A stretch of 64,000 nucleotides of DNA from Streptomyces sp. PTY087I2. GTDB taxonomy: Bacteria > Actinomycetota > Actinomycetes > Streptomycetales > Streptomycetaceae. The position numbers were made by a program, and so were the translations under genes. The DNA is taken from NCBI RefSeq assembly GCF_001687325.1, contig NZ_LZRD01000009.1, positions 210,863 to 274,862 of the forward strand. Reading direction: 5' to 3'. Positions within the stretch are counted from its first letter, which is position 1. Each line of letters begins with the position of its first letter. Positions 25,720-34,575 of this stretch are shown one piece after another. The notes beneath the pieces are model-generated. The model did not search any database. It had not been told where the DNA came from and worked only from the letters and a program-made list of their open reading frames with translations.

Positions 25720-26211
25720 TCAGTCCTCGTTCTCCTTGTCCGCCAGGACGATCACGCACATCGCCACGGCGATGAGCAGCGCGGTGTCGGCGTCGTCGCG
25801 GACGACGTCGATGCCGTACGTGTCCCGGAGGGTCAGCCAGCGGCGCGAGATCTGGGCCAGCAGCTCACCGTCGTACTCAATGGCGAACTCGCGGTCCAGG
25901 ATCTTGCCGCTGACGTCCAGCTCCGTGCCGTCCACCAGCGTCACCCGGTAGTGGTTGCGGAGCAGCGACAGCCGCTTGCGCTTGACCTTGGCCAGCTCCT
26001 CGCCGCCCCGCTCGATGAGCATCGTGTCGCGCAGGCTGATCAGCTTCTGCCGCAGCTCGACGAGGACCCGGCCGTCGGCGTCCTTCAGCTCGAAGGTGTC
26101 GCGCAGCCGCATCGCTTTGCCGTCGACCAGGAAGACCTTCCGGCCCCCGTCGTCCTCGATCCAGTAGTCGTCGCCGATGGCGAAAAGCCGCTCACGTACA
26201 AGAAGTCTCAT
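25720..26211 (-). CDS. LURP-one/Tubby-like protein
   Basis: 163 residues of the LURP-one-related (DUF567) family: MRLLVRERLFAIGDDYWIEDDGGRKVFLVDGKA, repeated beta-hairpins (LRDTFELKDADGRVLVELRQKLISLRDTMLIE) and a C-terminal helix (TALLIAVAMCVIVLADKENED) that in Tubby folds fills a beta-barrel. In bacteria the role is unknown; phospholipid-linked or scramblase-like roles have been suggested for the fold. GGGGGAA lies 10 nt before the ATG. Divergent from the thioredoxin-NHL gene across 64 bp. Confidence 0.85.
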   Translation of the reverse strand: MRLLVRERLFAIGDDYWIEDDGGRKVFLVDGKAMRLRDTFELKDADGRVLVELRQKLISLRDTMLIERGGEELAKVKRKRLSLLRNHYRVTLVDGTELDVSGKILDREFAIEYDGELLAQISRRWLTLRDTYGIDVVRDDADTALLIAVAMCVIVLADKENED

Positions 26212-26275
26212 GGAGCACAGGTTCCCCCGGGGCCCGGCGGAATGCGCGCAGGCCGGGACGGTGTTGACTGGTGAC

Positions 26276-28093
26276 ATGGCAACACGTGCACGCGTCCGCG
26301 CCCCCGAACTCATCGGCAAGGGCGGCTGGCTCAATACAGGCGACCAGCAGTACACCCTCGCTGACCTGCGAGGACGCATCGTCATCCTCGACTTCTGGAC
26401 GTTCTGCTGTGTGAACTGTCTGCATGTCCTGGACGAGCTGCGCGAGCTGGAGGAGAAGCACCGCGACACCGTGGTGATCATCGGCGTCCACTCGCCCAAG
26501 TTTGTCCACGAGGCCGAGCACCAGGCAGTCGTCGACGCCGTCGAACGCTACGAGGTCCACCACCCCGTCCTCGACGACCCCGAGCTGGCCACCTGGAAGC
26601 AGTACGCCGTCCGCGCCTGGCCGACGCTCGTCGTGATCGACCCCGAGGGCTATGTCGTCGCCCAGCACGCGGGCGAGGGCCACGCCCACGCCATCGAGAA
26701 GCTCGTCGAGGAGCTGGAGGCCGAACACGCGGCCAAGGGCACGCTCCGCCGCGGCGACGGCCCCTACGTCGCGCCCGAGCCCGTCGCCACCCATCTGCGC
26801 TTCCCCGGCAAGGCGCTGCTCCTGCCCGACGGCGGCTTCCTGGTCTCCGACACCACCCGGCACCGCCTGGTCGAGCTGGACGCCGACGGCGAGACCGTAC
26901 GACGCCACTTCGGCACGGGCGAGCGCGGGCTGAGCGACGGCGGCCCGGACGAGGCCCGGTTCAGCGAACCGCAGGGGCTCGCCGTGCTCCCGGACGGCCG
27001 CGTCGCCGTCGCGGACACCGTCAACCACGCCCTCCGCGCCCTGGACCTCACGACCGGGGTGACCAGCACCCTCGCCGGGACCGGCCGTCAGTGGTGGCAG
27101 GGGACCCCGACCAGCGGCCCGGCGCGCGAGGTGGACCTCTCCTCGCCGTGGGACCTCGCCTGGTTCGGCGACCGGCTGTGGATCGCCATGGCGGGCGTGC
27201 ACCAGCTGTGGACGTACGACCCGGAGAGCGCGACCGTACGCGTCGCCGCCGGGACCACCAACGAGGGCCTGGTCGACGGGCCGGGCGCCGAGGCCTGGTT
27301 CGCCCAGCCGTCCGGGCTCGCCGTCTCCGCCGACGGGGAGCGGCTCTGGGTCGCCGACTCGGAGACCTCCGCGCTGCGCTGGGTCGACCGCGACGAGCAC
27401 GTCCACACCGCCGTCGGCACCGGCCTCTTCGACTTCGGCCACCGGGACGGGGCGGCCGGCCAGGCGCTCCTCCAGCACCCGATCGGCGTGACCGCGCTCC
27501 CCGACGGGTCCGTCGCGATCAGCGACACGTACAACCACGCCCTGCGCCGGTACGACCCGGCGTCCGGCGAGGTCACCACGCTGGCCACCGATGTCCGCGA
27601 GCCCAGCGACGCGGTGCTGGTCGACGGCGATCTCGTCGTCGTCGAGTCGGCCCGCCACCGGCTGACCCGCCTGCGGCTCCCCGAGGAGGCCGTACGCGTC
27701 CCCGACCAGGCGCACCGCACCCAGCGCGCGGCCACCGAGATCGCGCCCGGCACGCTCCGCCTCGACGTGGTCTTCCAGGCACCGGCCGGGCAGAAGCTGG
27801 ACACCCGCTACGGGCCCTCGACCCGGCTCCTGGTCTCCGCCACCCCGCCCGAGCTGCTGGCGGACGGCTCCGGCGCGGGGACGGACCTCGGGCGCGATCT
27901 GGTCCTCGCGGACGGCGTCACCGAGGGCGTGCTGCACGTCTCCGCGATGGCGGCGTCCTGCGACGACGACCCGGCCAACGAGTACCCCGCCTGCCATGTG
28001 CACCAGCAGGACTGGGGGGTGCCGGTCCGCGTCGCGGCGGAGGGCGAATCCCGGCTGGCGCTGGTGCTCGCCGGGATGGACAGCCCCGCGTGA
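26276..28093 (+). CDS. Thioredoxin-domain protein with NHL beta-propeller (NHLRC2-like)
   Basis: 605 residues. An N-terminal thioredoxin/TlpA-like domain (about 10-165) has the redox motif in WTFCCVNCLHVL (Cys-Cys-x-x-Cys). It is followed by an NHL six-bladed propeller (about 175-500: GGFLVSDTTRHRLVELD, GLAVLPDGRVAVADTVNHALR, GLAVSADGERLWVADSETSALR, GVTALPDGSVAISDTYNHALRRYD) and a C-terminal beta domain. There is no signal peptide, so it should be cytoplasmic. The architecture is that of vertebrate NHLRC2; the bacterial role is unknown, probably thiol-disulfide chemistry on a bound partner. ATG was chosen as the domain start; GGTGA is a weak ribosome site. Confidence 0.9.
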   Translation: MATRARVRAPELIGKGGWLNTGDQQYTLADLRGRIVILDFWTFCCVNCLHVLDELRELEEKHRDTVVIIGVHSPKFVHEAEHQAVVDAVERYEVHHPVLDDPELATWKQYAVRAWPTLVVIDPEGYVVAQHAGEGHAHAIEKLVEELEAEHAAKGTLRRGDGPYVAPEPVATHLRFPGKALLLPDGGFLVSDTTRHRLVELDADGETVRRHFGTGERGLSDGGPDEARFSEPQGLAVLPDGRVAVADTVNHALRALDLTTGVTSTLAGTGRQWWQGTPTSGPAREVDLSSPWDLAWFGDRLWIAMAGVHQLWTYDPESATVRVAAGTTNEGLVDGPGAEAWFAQPSGLAVSADGERLWVADSETSALRWVDRDEHVHTAVGTGLFDFGHRDGAAGQALLQHPIGVTALPDGSVAISDTYNHALRRYDPASGEVTTLATDVREPSDAVLVDGDLVVVESARHRLTRLRLPEEAVRVPDQAHRTQRAATEIAPGTLRLDVVFQAPAGQKLDTRYGPSTRLLVSATPPELLADGSGAGTDLGRDLVLADGVTEGVLHVSAMAASCDDDPANEYPACHVHQQDWGVPVRVAAEGESRLALVLAGMDSPA

Positions 28094-28105
28094 CCGCCTG
28101 ACGGA

Positions 28106-28849
28106 TCAGAACTCGTCGGCGCCGTTGCGCAGCTCGGTGGTCCAGTAACCGGTGGCCCACTTCTGCGGGTTGACGGAAAGGCCCTCGGCGGCGGGGGCCT
28201 TCACGACCGCCATGCCGCCGCCGTTGGCCTTCAGCGTGACCGTGAACTCCTTCACCGTCTCGGTGGTCTCCTTCCGGCCGCCCTCCGACATGCGCACCGC
28301 GGCATAGGCGGACTGGCCGGGCTCCAGGACCACCGGGGTCAGCGGCTTGCTCTTGGCGACGGGCTGGGCGATGCCCCGCGCGTTGTCCAGGAAGTGGATG
28401 TGCGGGTACTCCCTCATCTCGCAGCTCGCGCCGGAGGTGTTCTTCGCGGACAGCGTGAGGTGGGTGTAGGGCGGGCCGTCCTGACGCTCGGCGGTGATCG
28501 TCAGACCCTGCGCCGTGCAGAGGGTGACGGTTGCCCCGGCGGACGTGCCGCCGGTGTCTCCGGAGGCGCCGGGGCTCTTGGCCGCGCCCGCGGGCTGAGC
28601 GGTGCCGGTGCCGTTGGAGCTGCCGGTGGAGCCCGTGGTGCCGGTCTCGGCCGCGTCGTCGGCGGCCTTCTCGGGCCCGGCGCTCTTCCCGGCCCCGGTG
28701 GGCGACGCGGTGGCGGTCGCCGACGTGTCGGCCGCCGAGCCCTCCGAGCGGGTGCCGGAGCCGTTGTCGCCGCAGGCGGTGAGGGTGAGCGCGAGGGCGG
28801 CCGTGGTCGCGGCGGCCAGGACGGTGGTGCGGTTGCGGAAGGTACGCAC
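28106..28849 (-). CDS. DUF4232-type lipoprotein
   Basis: 247 residues. Lipoprotein signal with lipobox LTAC (ALALTLTACGDNGSG), a disordered Ala/Gly/Ser/Thr spacer of about 80 residues and a C-terminal DUF4232 beta-sandwich (LCTAQGLTITAERQDGPPYTHLTLSAKNTSGASCEMREYPHIHFLD...) with a likely Cys-Cys disulfide. Common in Streptomyces membranes; function unknown. The GTG start has GGGGGAA 5 nt upstream. Convergent with the NHL gene, only 12 bp apart. Confidence 0.85.
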   Translation of the reverse strand: MRTFRNRTTVLAAATTAALALTLTACGDNGSGTRSEGSAADTSATATASPTGAGKSAGPEKAADDAAETGTTGSTGSSNGTGTAQPAGAAKSPGASGDTGGTSAGATVTLCTAQGLTITAERQDGPPYTHLTLSAKNTSGASCEMREYPHIHFLDNARGIAQPVAKSKPLTPVVLEPGQSAYAAVRMSEGGRKETTETVKEFTVTLKANGGGMAVVKAPAAEGLSVNPQKWATGYWTTELRNGADEF

Positions 28850-29023
28850 GGAGATTCCCCCGGGGAGAGACGGTGAGGCGGACGCCCGGTCGAGGCGCCC
28901 TGCCCGCGAACTGCTGACAGGAACGACTCTGACCGCCGCCGCTCACGTATCGCTGCTGTCCGGCTGACGTCCGGCTGATGTCCGGGCGGCAGTGACAGAA
29001 CCGCAGGTCAGCAGGCCAGTAGG

Positions 29024-32017
29024 TCAGCTCTCGGCGGTGAGCCGCCGGAGCGCCTCGTCGTACCGCCGCCGGTACTCCGTCCGCGCCGACACCCGCAACA
29101 GCGCCTCCAGCGCCCGTACGGCCCCGTCGTCGTAACCGGCCCGCTCCGCCTCCCGCGCGGCCCGGTCCAGCAGCCGGATGCCGTCCTCCTCCTCGCCCAG
29201 AGCGAGGCGCGCCTCGCCGCAGATCGCCAGCAGGAGCGACCGGCGCACCGCCTCCTCGTGCTCGGGGCCCAGATCGAGGGCGGTCAGCGCGCAGTCCAGC
29301 GCCTCCTGCGGGCGGTGCGCGGTGAGCCGCATCCGGGCCAGGTGTTGGAGACCGAGCATCTCGGTGTGCCGGTCCCCCTCCTCGCGGCACAGCTCCACGG
29401 CACGGGTGCAGTTCTCCGACGCGGTCGGCAGCTCGCCCAGTTCGGCCTGGACGACGGCCAGGTTGATCAGCGCGGTCGCCTCGCCCAGCGGGTCCCCGGC
29501 CTCCCGGGCGAGCACCGGTGAACGCTCCAGCAGGGCGGCGGCCTCGGCGGTCCGGCCCTCCTCCGTCAGCACCCAGCCCAGCAGGGTGAGCACCCTCGAT
29601 TCGGCGTACGCGTCCTTCCCGGCGCGGGCCGACTCCAGGGCCAGCTCCAGCAGGGGCGTCCAGTTGTCCCGGACCCGCCAGACCACCTGCGGCCACTGGA
29701 GCAGGATGATCCGCCAGGCCCGGTCCGCCAGCCCCGCCTCCCGCGCCGCCACGGCGGCCGACGCCAGGTTCTCGCGCTCGGCCGCCAGCCAGCGCATCGC
29801 CTCCGCGCGGTCGGCGAAGTCCCGTACGGCGGCGGGCTTGCGGTAGCCGTCCGGGAGCACGAAACAGGGCTCGCCGCCGGGCTCCGCCGTGTCGGCGGCG
29901 GCCAGCGCGGTGGCGATGCAGTGGTCGAGCACCCCGGTGAGCGCCTCGTGCGCGGACGCCGGGTCGAGGCCCCGGGCGTACAGGCGCACCAGGTCGTGCA
30001 GGATCCACCGGCCCGGGGCGGTTTCGGCGACGAGGTGGGCGGCGGCGAGGCGCTCCAGCGCGGCCGCCGCCGCGACCGGGTCCGTCCCCGCGAGCGCGGC
30101 GGCCGCGTACGGGTCGAAATGGCCGCCGGGATGGTGCCCGAGCCGCGCGAACTGGTGGACGGCCTCCGACGGCAGGTGCTGGACGGTCAGCCGCAGCGCG
30201 GCCGCGACGCCCGTGTCGTCCACGTCGAGATACGCCAGCCGGCCGCGCTCGTCGGCCAGTTCGTCGGCGAGGGCGGCCAGTGTCCAGCGCGGCCGGCCCG
30301 CCAGCCGGGCGGCTGTGACGCGCAGCGCGAGCGGCAGCCCGCCGCAGAGTTCGGCGAGCCGGCGGGCCGCCACCGGTTCGGCGAGCACCCGCTCCTCCCC
30401 CAGCACCCCGGCGAGCAGCGCCGTGCCGTCGTCGGCCTCCAGCGTGTCGAGCGGGACGGGCCGGGCGGCGTCCGAAGCGATGAGCCCCTCCAGCCGGTGC
30501 CGGCTGGTGACCAGCGTGACGCAGCCCGTACCGCCCGGCAGCAGCGCCCTGACGGTGGCGGAGTCGCGGGCGTTGTCGAGGACGACCAGCACCCTGCGCC
30601 GGTCGGTCAGCGAGCGGAAGAGCGCGGCGGCGGCCGGGGCGGACTCCGGGACCCGGCGCGGTGCGACGCCGAGCGCGAGCAGGAACTCCCGCAGGACGTC
30701 GATGAGCGCGGGCTCGCCGGCCTCGCTGAACCCGCGCAGATCGGCGAAGAGCCGGCCGTCCGGGAAGAGCGCGCCACTGCGGTGCGCCCACTGGAGCGCC
30801 AACGCGGTCTTGCCGACCCCGGCCGGCCCCGTCACCAGACAGACGGGCGCCTCCCCCGCCGCCGCCCGCGTGAGCGCGGCCAGCTCGGCCCCCCGCCCGT
30901 GGAAGCCGCGGGGCGCCCGGGGGAGCAGATCTACGGGGAGGGGTTCGCCGGGGTGGGGCGGGTACACCGGGTGTGCCGGGTGCGCCGCGCCGGTCGGGGC
31001 CACCGCCCCGAGCGGCGCGGCGGCAGGAGCCGGGTCCGCAGGACTGCCGGGGGCGGCGGCAGGAGCTGGGTCCGCGATACCGGCCACCGCGCCGGCCGGG
31101 TTCGCGGTGCCGACCGGGGGCGCCGGACGGGCCGGGTCAGCCGTACGGTCCGGAGCCGGGGTCGGGACATGGACGGGAGCCACCACGGCCCCTGTCCCGT
31201 GCCCACCGGCCCCTGTCCCGTGCCCACCAGGCCCCGGCCCATGCCCACCGGCCCCCGGCCCGGTCCCGCCCGACCCCCCGTCGCCCCGCAGGATCAGCGC
31301 GTACGCGTCGGCCAGTTCGTGCCCCGGATCGATGCCCAGCTCGTCGGCGAGGAGCCGCCTCGTACGGTGGAAACGGTCCAGGGCCTCCGACTGGCGTCCC
31401 GCCCGGTACAGCGCCAGCATCAGTTCCGCGGCCAGCGACTCGCGCAGCGGATGCGCCGCGGTCTCCGCCGCCAGCAGGGCCGCGGCCCGGTGGTGCTCGC
31501 CGAGCAGCCCGTACGTCCGGGCCAGCTGTTCGACGGTTGCCAGCCGCGACTCCTCCAGGGAGTGCGCGGCCGCCCGGAGCGGCGGACCGGTGAACGCCCC
31601 GCTGAGGGCCGGGCCCTGCCACAGCGACAGGGCCTCCTTCAGCATCAGCACGGTGTCTGCCGGGCCGCGCTGTTCCCGCGCCAGCATCAGCAGTTCCTCG
31701 AACCGCTGCGCGTCGATCAGCGTCTCCGGGACCCGCAGGACGTACGCGTCGCCGAGGGTGGCCAGCTCGACCCCGTACGCCTCCGCGTCCGCGCCCACCA
31801 ACAGGGCGCGCAGCCGCGACACATGGCCCTGGATGACGCCGCGGGCCTGGAGCGGCGGCGTGTCGTCCCAGAGGGAGTCCGTCAGACGGGCCACGGAGAC
31901 CGGGGTGTTGGCGGACAGCAGCAGCGCGGCGAGCAGGCTGCGGCGCTTGGCGGGCCCCAGCGGCAGCGGCCCGGTGAGCGTTTCGACAGAGACCGTGCCG
32001 AGCAGCCGGAACTCCAC
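29024..32017 (-). CDS. SARP/AfsR-type regulator (BTAD, NB-ARC, TPR)
   Basis: 997 residues. OmpR-type winged helix (about 1-95: EFRLLGTVSVETLTG, RLTDSLWDDTPP), bacterial activation domain (about 100-245: DAQRFEELLMLAREQ, LRESLAAELMLALYRAGRQSEALDRFHRTRRLLADELGIDPG), a 115-residue Gly/His/Pro/Ala linker, an NB-ARC ATPase with P-loop TGPAGVGKTALAL (about 390) and LVVLDNARDS, then TPR helices to the end. AfsR homologues activate small effectors such as afsS and are phosphorylated by Ser/Thr kinases; two kinases lie 18 kb away. The GTG at 32017 has AGAGGAG 7 nt upstream and is preferred to an ATG at 32050. No biosynthetic cluster is adjacent, so a global rather than pathway role is likely. Confidence 0.9.
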   Translation of the reverse strand: MEFRLLGTVSVETLTGPLPLGPAKRRSLLAALLLSANTPVSVARLTDSLWDDTPPLQARGVIQGHVSRLRALLVGADAEAYGVELATLGDAYVLRVPETLIDAQRFEELLMLAREQRGPADTVLMLKEALSLWQGPALSGAFTGPPLRAAAHSLEESRLATVEQLARTYGLLGEHHRAAALLAAETAAHPLRESLAAELMLALYRAGRQSEALDRFHRTRRLLADELGIDPGHELADAYALILRGDGGSGGTGPGAGGHGPGPGGHGTGAGGHGTGAVVAPVHVPTPAPDRTADPARPAPPVGTANPAGAVAGIADPAPAAAPGSPADPAPAAAPLGAVAPTGAAHPAHPVYPPHPGEPLPVDLLPRAPRGFHGRGAELAALTRAAAGEAPVCLVTGPAGVGKTALALQWAHRSGALFPDGRLFADLRGFSEAGEPALIDVLREFLLALGVAPRRVPESAPAAAALFRSLTDRRRVLVVLDNARDSATVRALLPGGTGCVTLVTSRHRLEGLIASDAARPVPLDTLEADDGTALLAGVLGEERVLAEPVAARRLAELCGGLPLALRVTAARLAGRPRWTLAALADELADERGRLAYLDVDDTGVAAALRLTVQHLPSEAVHQFARLGHHPGGHFDPYAAAALAGTDPVAAAAALERLAAAHLVAETAPGRWILHDLVRLYARGLDPASAHEALTGVLDHCIATALAAADTAEPGGEPCFVLPDGYRKPAAVRDFADRAEAMRWLAAERENLASAAVAAREAGLADRAWRIILLQWPQVVWRVRDNWTPLLELALESARAGKDAYAESRVLTLLGWVLTEEGRTAEAAALLERSPVLAREAGDPLGEATALINLAVVQAELGELPTASENCTRAVELCREEGDRHTEMLGLQHLARMRLTAHRPQEALDCALTALDLGPEHEEAVRRSLLLAICGEARLALGEEEDGIRLLDRAAREAERAGYDDGAVRALEALLRVSARTEYRRRYDEALRRLTAES

Positions 32018-32141
32018 GAACGGCTCCTCTTCCGGGCGGTACGCACCCACGGCGGGGGCGCGGGATCCGTCCCAGAATATCTAGGTCTCCGCAGGGCGGT
32101 CGCCGTCGCCGGACCGCCGCGGAACCCGCGCCGCCCGATCG

Positions 32142-32363
32142 TCAGTGGTAGCGCCGCTCGTCGTCCTGGACGACGGTGGTGCTGGGCGGCACGACCATCC
32201 GGCGGCGCCGCGCGATGCTCATGTAGACGAAGACCCCGACGAGACCGACGAGCATCATGATCCAGCCGACCAGGTCGACGTTGACGGTGTCCATCTTCCA
32301 GTCGGTGGCGAACGCCAGGATCGCGCCCGCGCCGATCAGGAGAATGCATCCTCCGAGTCCCAT
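32142..32363 (-). CDS. DUF6458-type small membrane protein
   Basis: 73 residues with two TM helices (GLGGCILLIGAGAILAFAT and LVGWIMMLVGLVGVFVYMSIA), then a basic RRRR stretch and a polar tail ending RRYH. The MGLGGCILLIGAGAILAF start is characteristic of a small actinobacterial family of unknown role. GGAGG is 8 nt before the ATG. Confidence 0.85.
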   Translation of the reverse strand: MGLGGCILLIGAGAILAFATDWKMDTVNVDLVGWIMMLVGLVGVFVYMSIARRRRMVVPPSTTVVQDDERRYH

Positions 32364-32466
32364 GAATTCCGCCTCCTCGACCGCCCGGTGAGTCCGGGCC
32401 GGTGTACGGCTCGCGTACCCGGCCCGGCAACAACCATGTGTGAGGAGGCGGTCGGTCGGCCTCCGG

Positions 32467-33765
32467 TCAGCCGGCCAGGAACGCGGTGAGCGCGTTCGCC
32501 AGCAGATACGGGTCGTCCGCGCCGCACAGCTCACGGGCGCTGTGCATCGAGAGGATCGCCACGCCGATGTCCACGGTCTGGATGCCGTGCCGGGCGGCGG
32601 TGATCGGCCCGATGGTCGTGCCGCAGGGCATCGCGTTGTTGGACACGAAGCTCTGCCACGGCACACCCGCCTTCTCGCAGGCCGCGGCGAACACCGCGCG
32701 GCCGCTGCCGTCGGTGGCGTACCGCATGTTGACGTTCACCTTGAGGATCGGCCCGCCGTTGGCGACCGGGTGGTGCGTCGGGTCGTGCCGCTCCGCGTAG
32801 TTGGGGTGCACGGCGTGACCGGTGTCCGAGGAGAGGCAGACGGTCCCGGCGAAGGCGCGGGCGCGGTCCTCGTACGTACCGCCGCGCGCGAACACCGAGC
32901 GCTCCAGGACCGAGCCCAGCAGCGGCCCGTCGGCCCCGGTGTCGGACTGCGAGCCGTTCTCCTCGTGGTCGAAGGCCGCGAGCACCGGGATGTACGGGAT
33001 GTCGGCGTCGGGCAGAGCGGCGACGGCGGCCAGGGCGGCGGTCGCGGCGTGCACCGAGAGGAGGTTGTCCATCCGGGGCCCGGCCACCAGCTCCCGGTCC
33101 CGGCCCAGGTAGGAGGGCGGCTCGATGGCGTGCGGCATCAGGTCCCAGCCGGTGACGTCCTCCGCGTCGACCCCCGCCTCCTCCGCGACGAAGCGGATCA
33201 GGTCGCCCTCCTCCACATCGCCGAGTCCCCAGATCGGCTGCATGTGCTTCTGCCGGTCGAGCTTGAGCCCCTCGGTGTTGGCCGACCGGTCCAGGTGGAC
33301 GGCGAGCTGCGGCACCCGCAGCAGCGCCCGGTCGATGTTGACCAGCCGGTGCGTGCCGTCGCGCAGCGAGATCCGCCCGGCCAGGCCCAGATCCCGGTCG
33401 AGCCAGGTGTTGAGCAGGGTGCCGCCGTAGACCTCCACGGCGATCTGGCGCCAGCCGTGCGCCCCGGTGTCGGGCAGCGGCTTCACCCGGAGGTTCGGGG
33501 AGTCGGTGTGCGCCCCCGCGATCCGGAACGGGGTGTGCGCCTCGGCGCCCTCCGGCACGTACCAGGCGACGATCGCCCCGCCGCGCAGCACGTACTTCCC
33601 GCCCGCCGAGCCGTCCCAGGCCGCGGTCTCCTCGACCTGCCGGAAGCCGGCCTCCGCCAGCCGGGCGGCGGCGTTGGCCACGGCGTGGTACGGGGACGGG
33701 CTGGCCGCCAGGAAGGTCATCAGGTCATCGGTGTGCGCACGGTCGAACCGGAGAGGGGAACTCAT
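32467..33765 (-). CDS. M18-family (aspartyl) aminopeptidase
   Basis: 432 residues. M18 metallopeptidases are large cytosolic assemblies that remove N-terminal acidic residues using two zinc ions. Visible metal-site segments: IAGAHTDSPNLRVKP, PRMDNLLSVHA, AAFDHEENGSQSDTGADGP, and a C-terminal His in IGVAILSMHSARELCG. Length matches the family. ATG 33765 is 7 nt after TACAGT on the minus strand, so it is probably leaderless; a GTG at 33774 is the alternative. Likely housekeeping peptide turnover. Confidence 0.92.
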   Translation of the reverse strand: MSSPLRFDRAHTDDLMTFLAASPSPYHAVANAAARLAEAGFRQVEETAAWDGSAGGKYVLRGGAIVAWYVPEGAEAHTPFRIAGAHTDSPNLRVKPLPDTGAHGWRQIAVEVYGGTLLNTWLDRDLGLAGRISLRDGTHRLVNIDRALLRVPQLAVHLDRSANTEGLKLDRQKHMQPIWGLGDVEEGDLIRFVAEEAGVDAEDVTGWDLMPHAIEPPSYLGRDRELVAGPRMDNLLSVHAATAALAAVAALPDADIPYIPVLAAFDHEENGSQSDTGADGPLLGSVLERSVFARGGTYEDRARAFAGTVCLSSDTGHAVHPNYAERHDPTHHPVANGGPILKVNVNMRYATDGSGRAVFAAACEKAGVPWQSFVSNNAMPCGTTIGPITAARHGIQTVDIGVAILSMHSARELCGADDPYLLANALTAFLAG

Positions 33766-33839
33766 GTTCTTCACTGTAACGAGGACCCGGGGTCCGGTAT
33801 CCGGTGACCGCGAGATCGGCGGGCCTCGGTCCCGTGTGG

Positions 33840-34454
33840 CTACAGCTCGTCGATCGCGGTCAGGTCGATGTCGATGTCGTACGGGGCGGAGAGCTTGAGC
33901 CGGTCGTGGTGGACGCCGGTGGAGACGTACGTCTTGTTGACCGGGTCGAGCTCGTAGGTGATGACCATGGGGCGGTCGTTCTCGCCGATCATCTCGACGA
34001 GCCAGAAGTGCTGGATGCCCGCAGCCGCGTACTTGTGCGGCTTGGTGTCGCGGTCGCGGTCTTCGGAGTCGGGGGAGACGACTTCGACGGCGAGGAAGAC
34101 GTCGGCGGCCTGGTAGCGGGTGGTGCGCTGGTCTCCGTCGGCCGCGGCGGTCACGACGAGAAGGTCGGGCTCCGGAGCGTTGCGCCTGCCGAGCACGACT
34201 GCCATCTCGCGACGCACCCGCAGGTCGTTCGGGACGTGCTGCCGCAGCCCCTGCTCCAGTAGGTACATCGCCAGCGTGTGGAACTTCCGCTGCGGACTCA
34301 CGAAAACCAGGCTCCCGTCGATCAGCTCTGTGTGCGGCGGGAGGTCGTCAAGCGTGAAGAAATCGTCCACGGTGTAGCCGTCCGGTGGCGGGACCGGCCA
34401 CCCGGGGTTGGCGCGCCGCTGCTGCGACGCTTCGGACTGTGCCTCGGCGGTCAT
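33840..34454 (-). CDS. Uma2-family (DUF820) PD-(D/E)XK nuclease-fold protein
   Basis: 204 residues. The Uma2 core includes YTVDDFFTLDDLPPHTELIDGSLVFVSPQ, the putative active-site pieces EPDLLVV and VFLAVEVVSPDSEDRD with following Lys in KPHKYAAAG, and IQHFWLVE. Such proteins are highly multiplied in Streptomyces and cyanobacteria; nuclease activity is predicted from the fold, not shown. GGGAGGAA lies 4 nt before the ATG. A second Uma2 gene is found at 44784. Confidence 0.88.
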   Translation of the reverse strand: MTAEAQSEASQQRRANPGWPVPPPDGYTVDDFFTLDDLPPHTELIDGSLVFVSPQRKFHTLAMYLLEQGLRQHVPNDLRVRREMAVVLGRRNAPEPDLLVVTAAADGDQRTTRYQAADVFLAVEVVSPDSEDRDRDTKPHKYAAAGIQHFWLVEMIGENDRPMVITYELDPVNKTYVSTGVHHDRLKLSAPYDIDIDLTAIDEL

Positions 34455-34513
34455 GGTTCCTCCCATGGAAGGGATTCTGGCCCGTGCACTCAGCGTACCC
34501 AGCTGATACGACA

Positions 34514-34548
34514 GCGCCGCCACCCGAACGATTTCCGGATGGCGGCGC
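34514..34548 (-). terminator. Hairpin downstream of the acyl-CoA dehydrogenase gene
   Basis: GCGCCGCCA pairs with TGGCGGCGC, with further CCG/CGG pairing inside; 28 bp beyond the dehydrogenase stop (minus strand). Confidence 0.65.
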
Positions 34549-34575
34549 GTGTTGACGAAACAGGCGAACGATTCC

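Noticed and set aside
27918..30791. A 957-residue open frame on the minus strand
   Set aside because: It runs through the DUF4232 gene and the SARP regulator in another frame, with Arg/Gly/Ala shadow composition; the real genes in these positions have clear domains.
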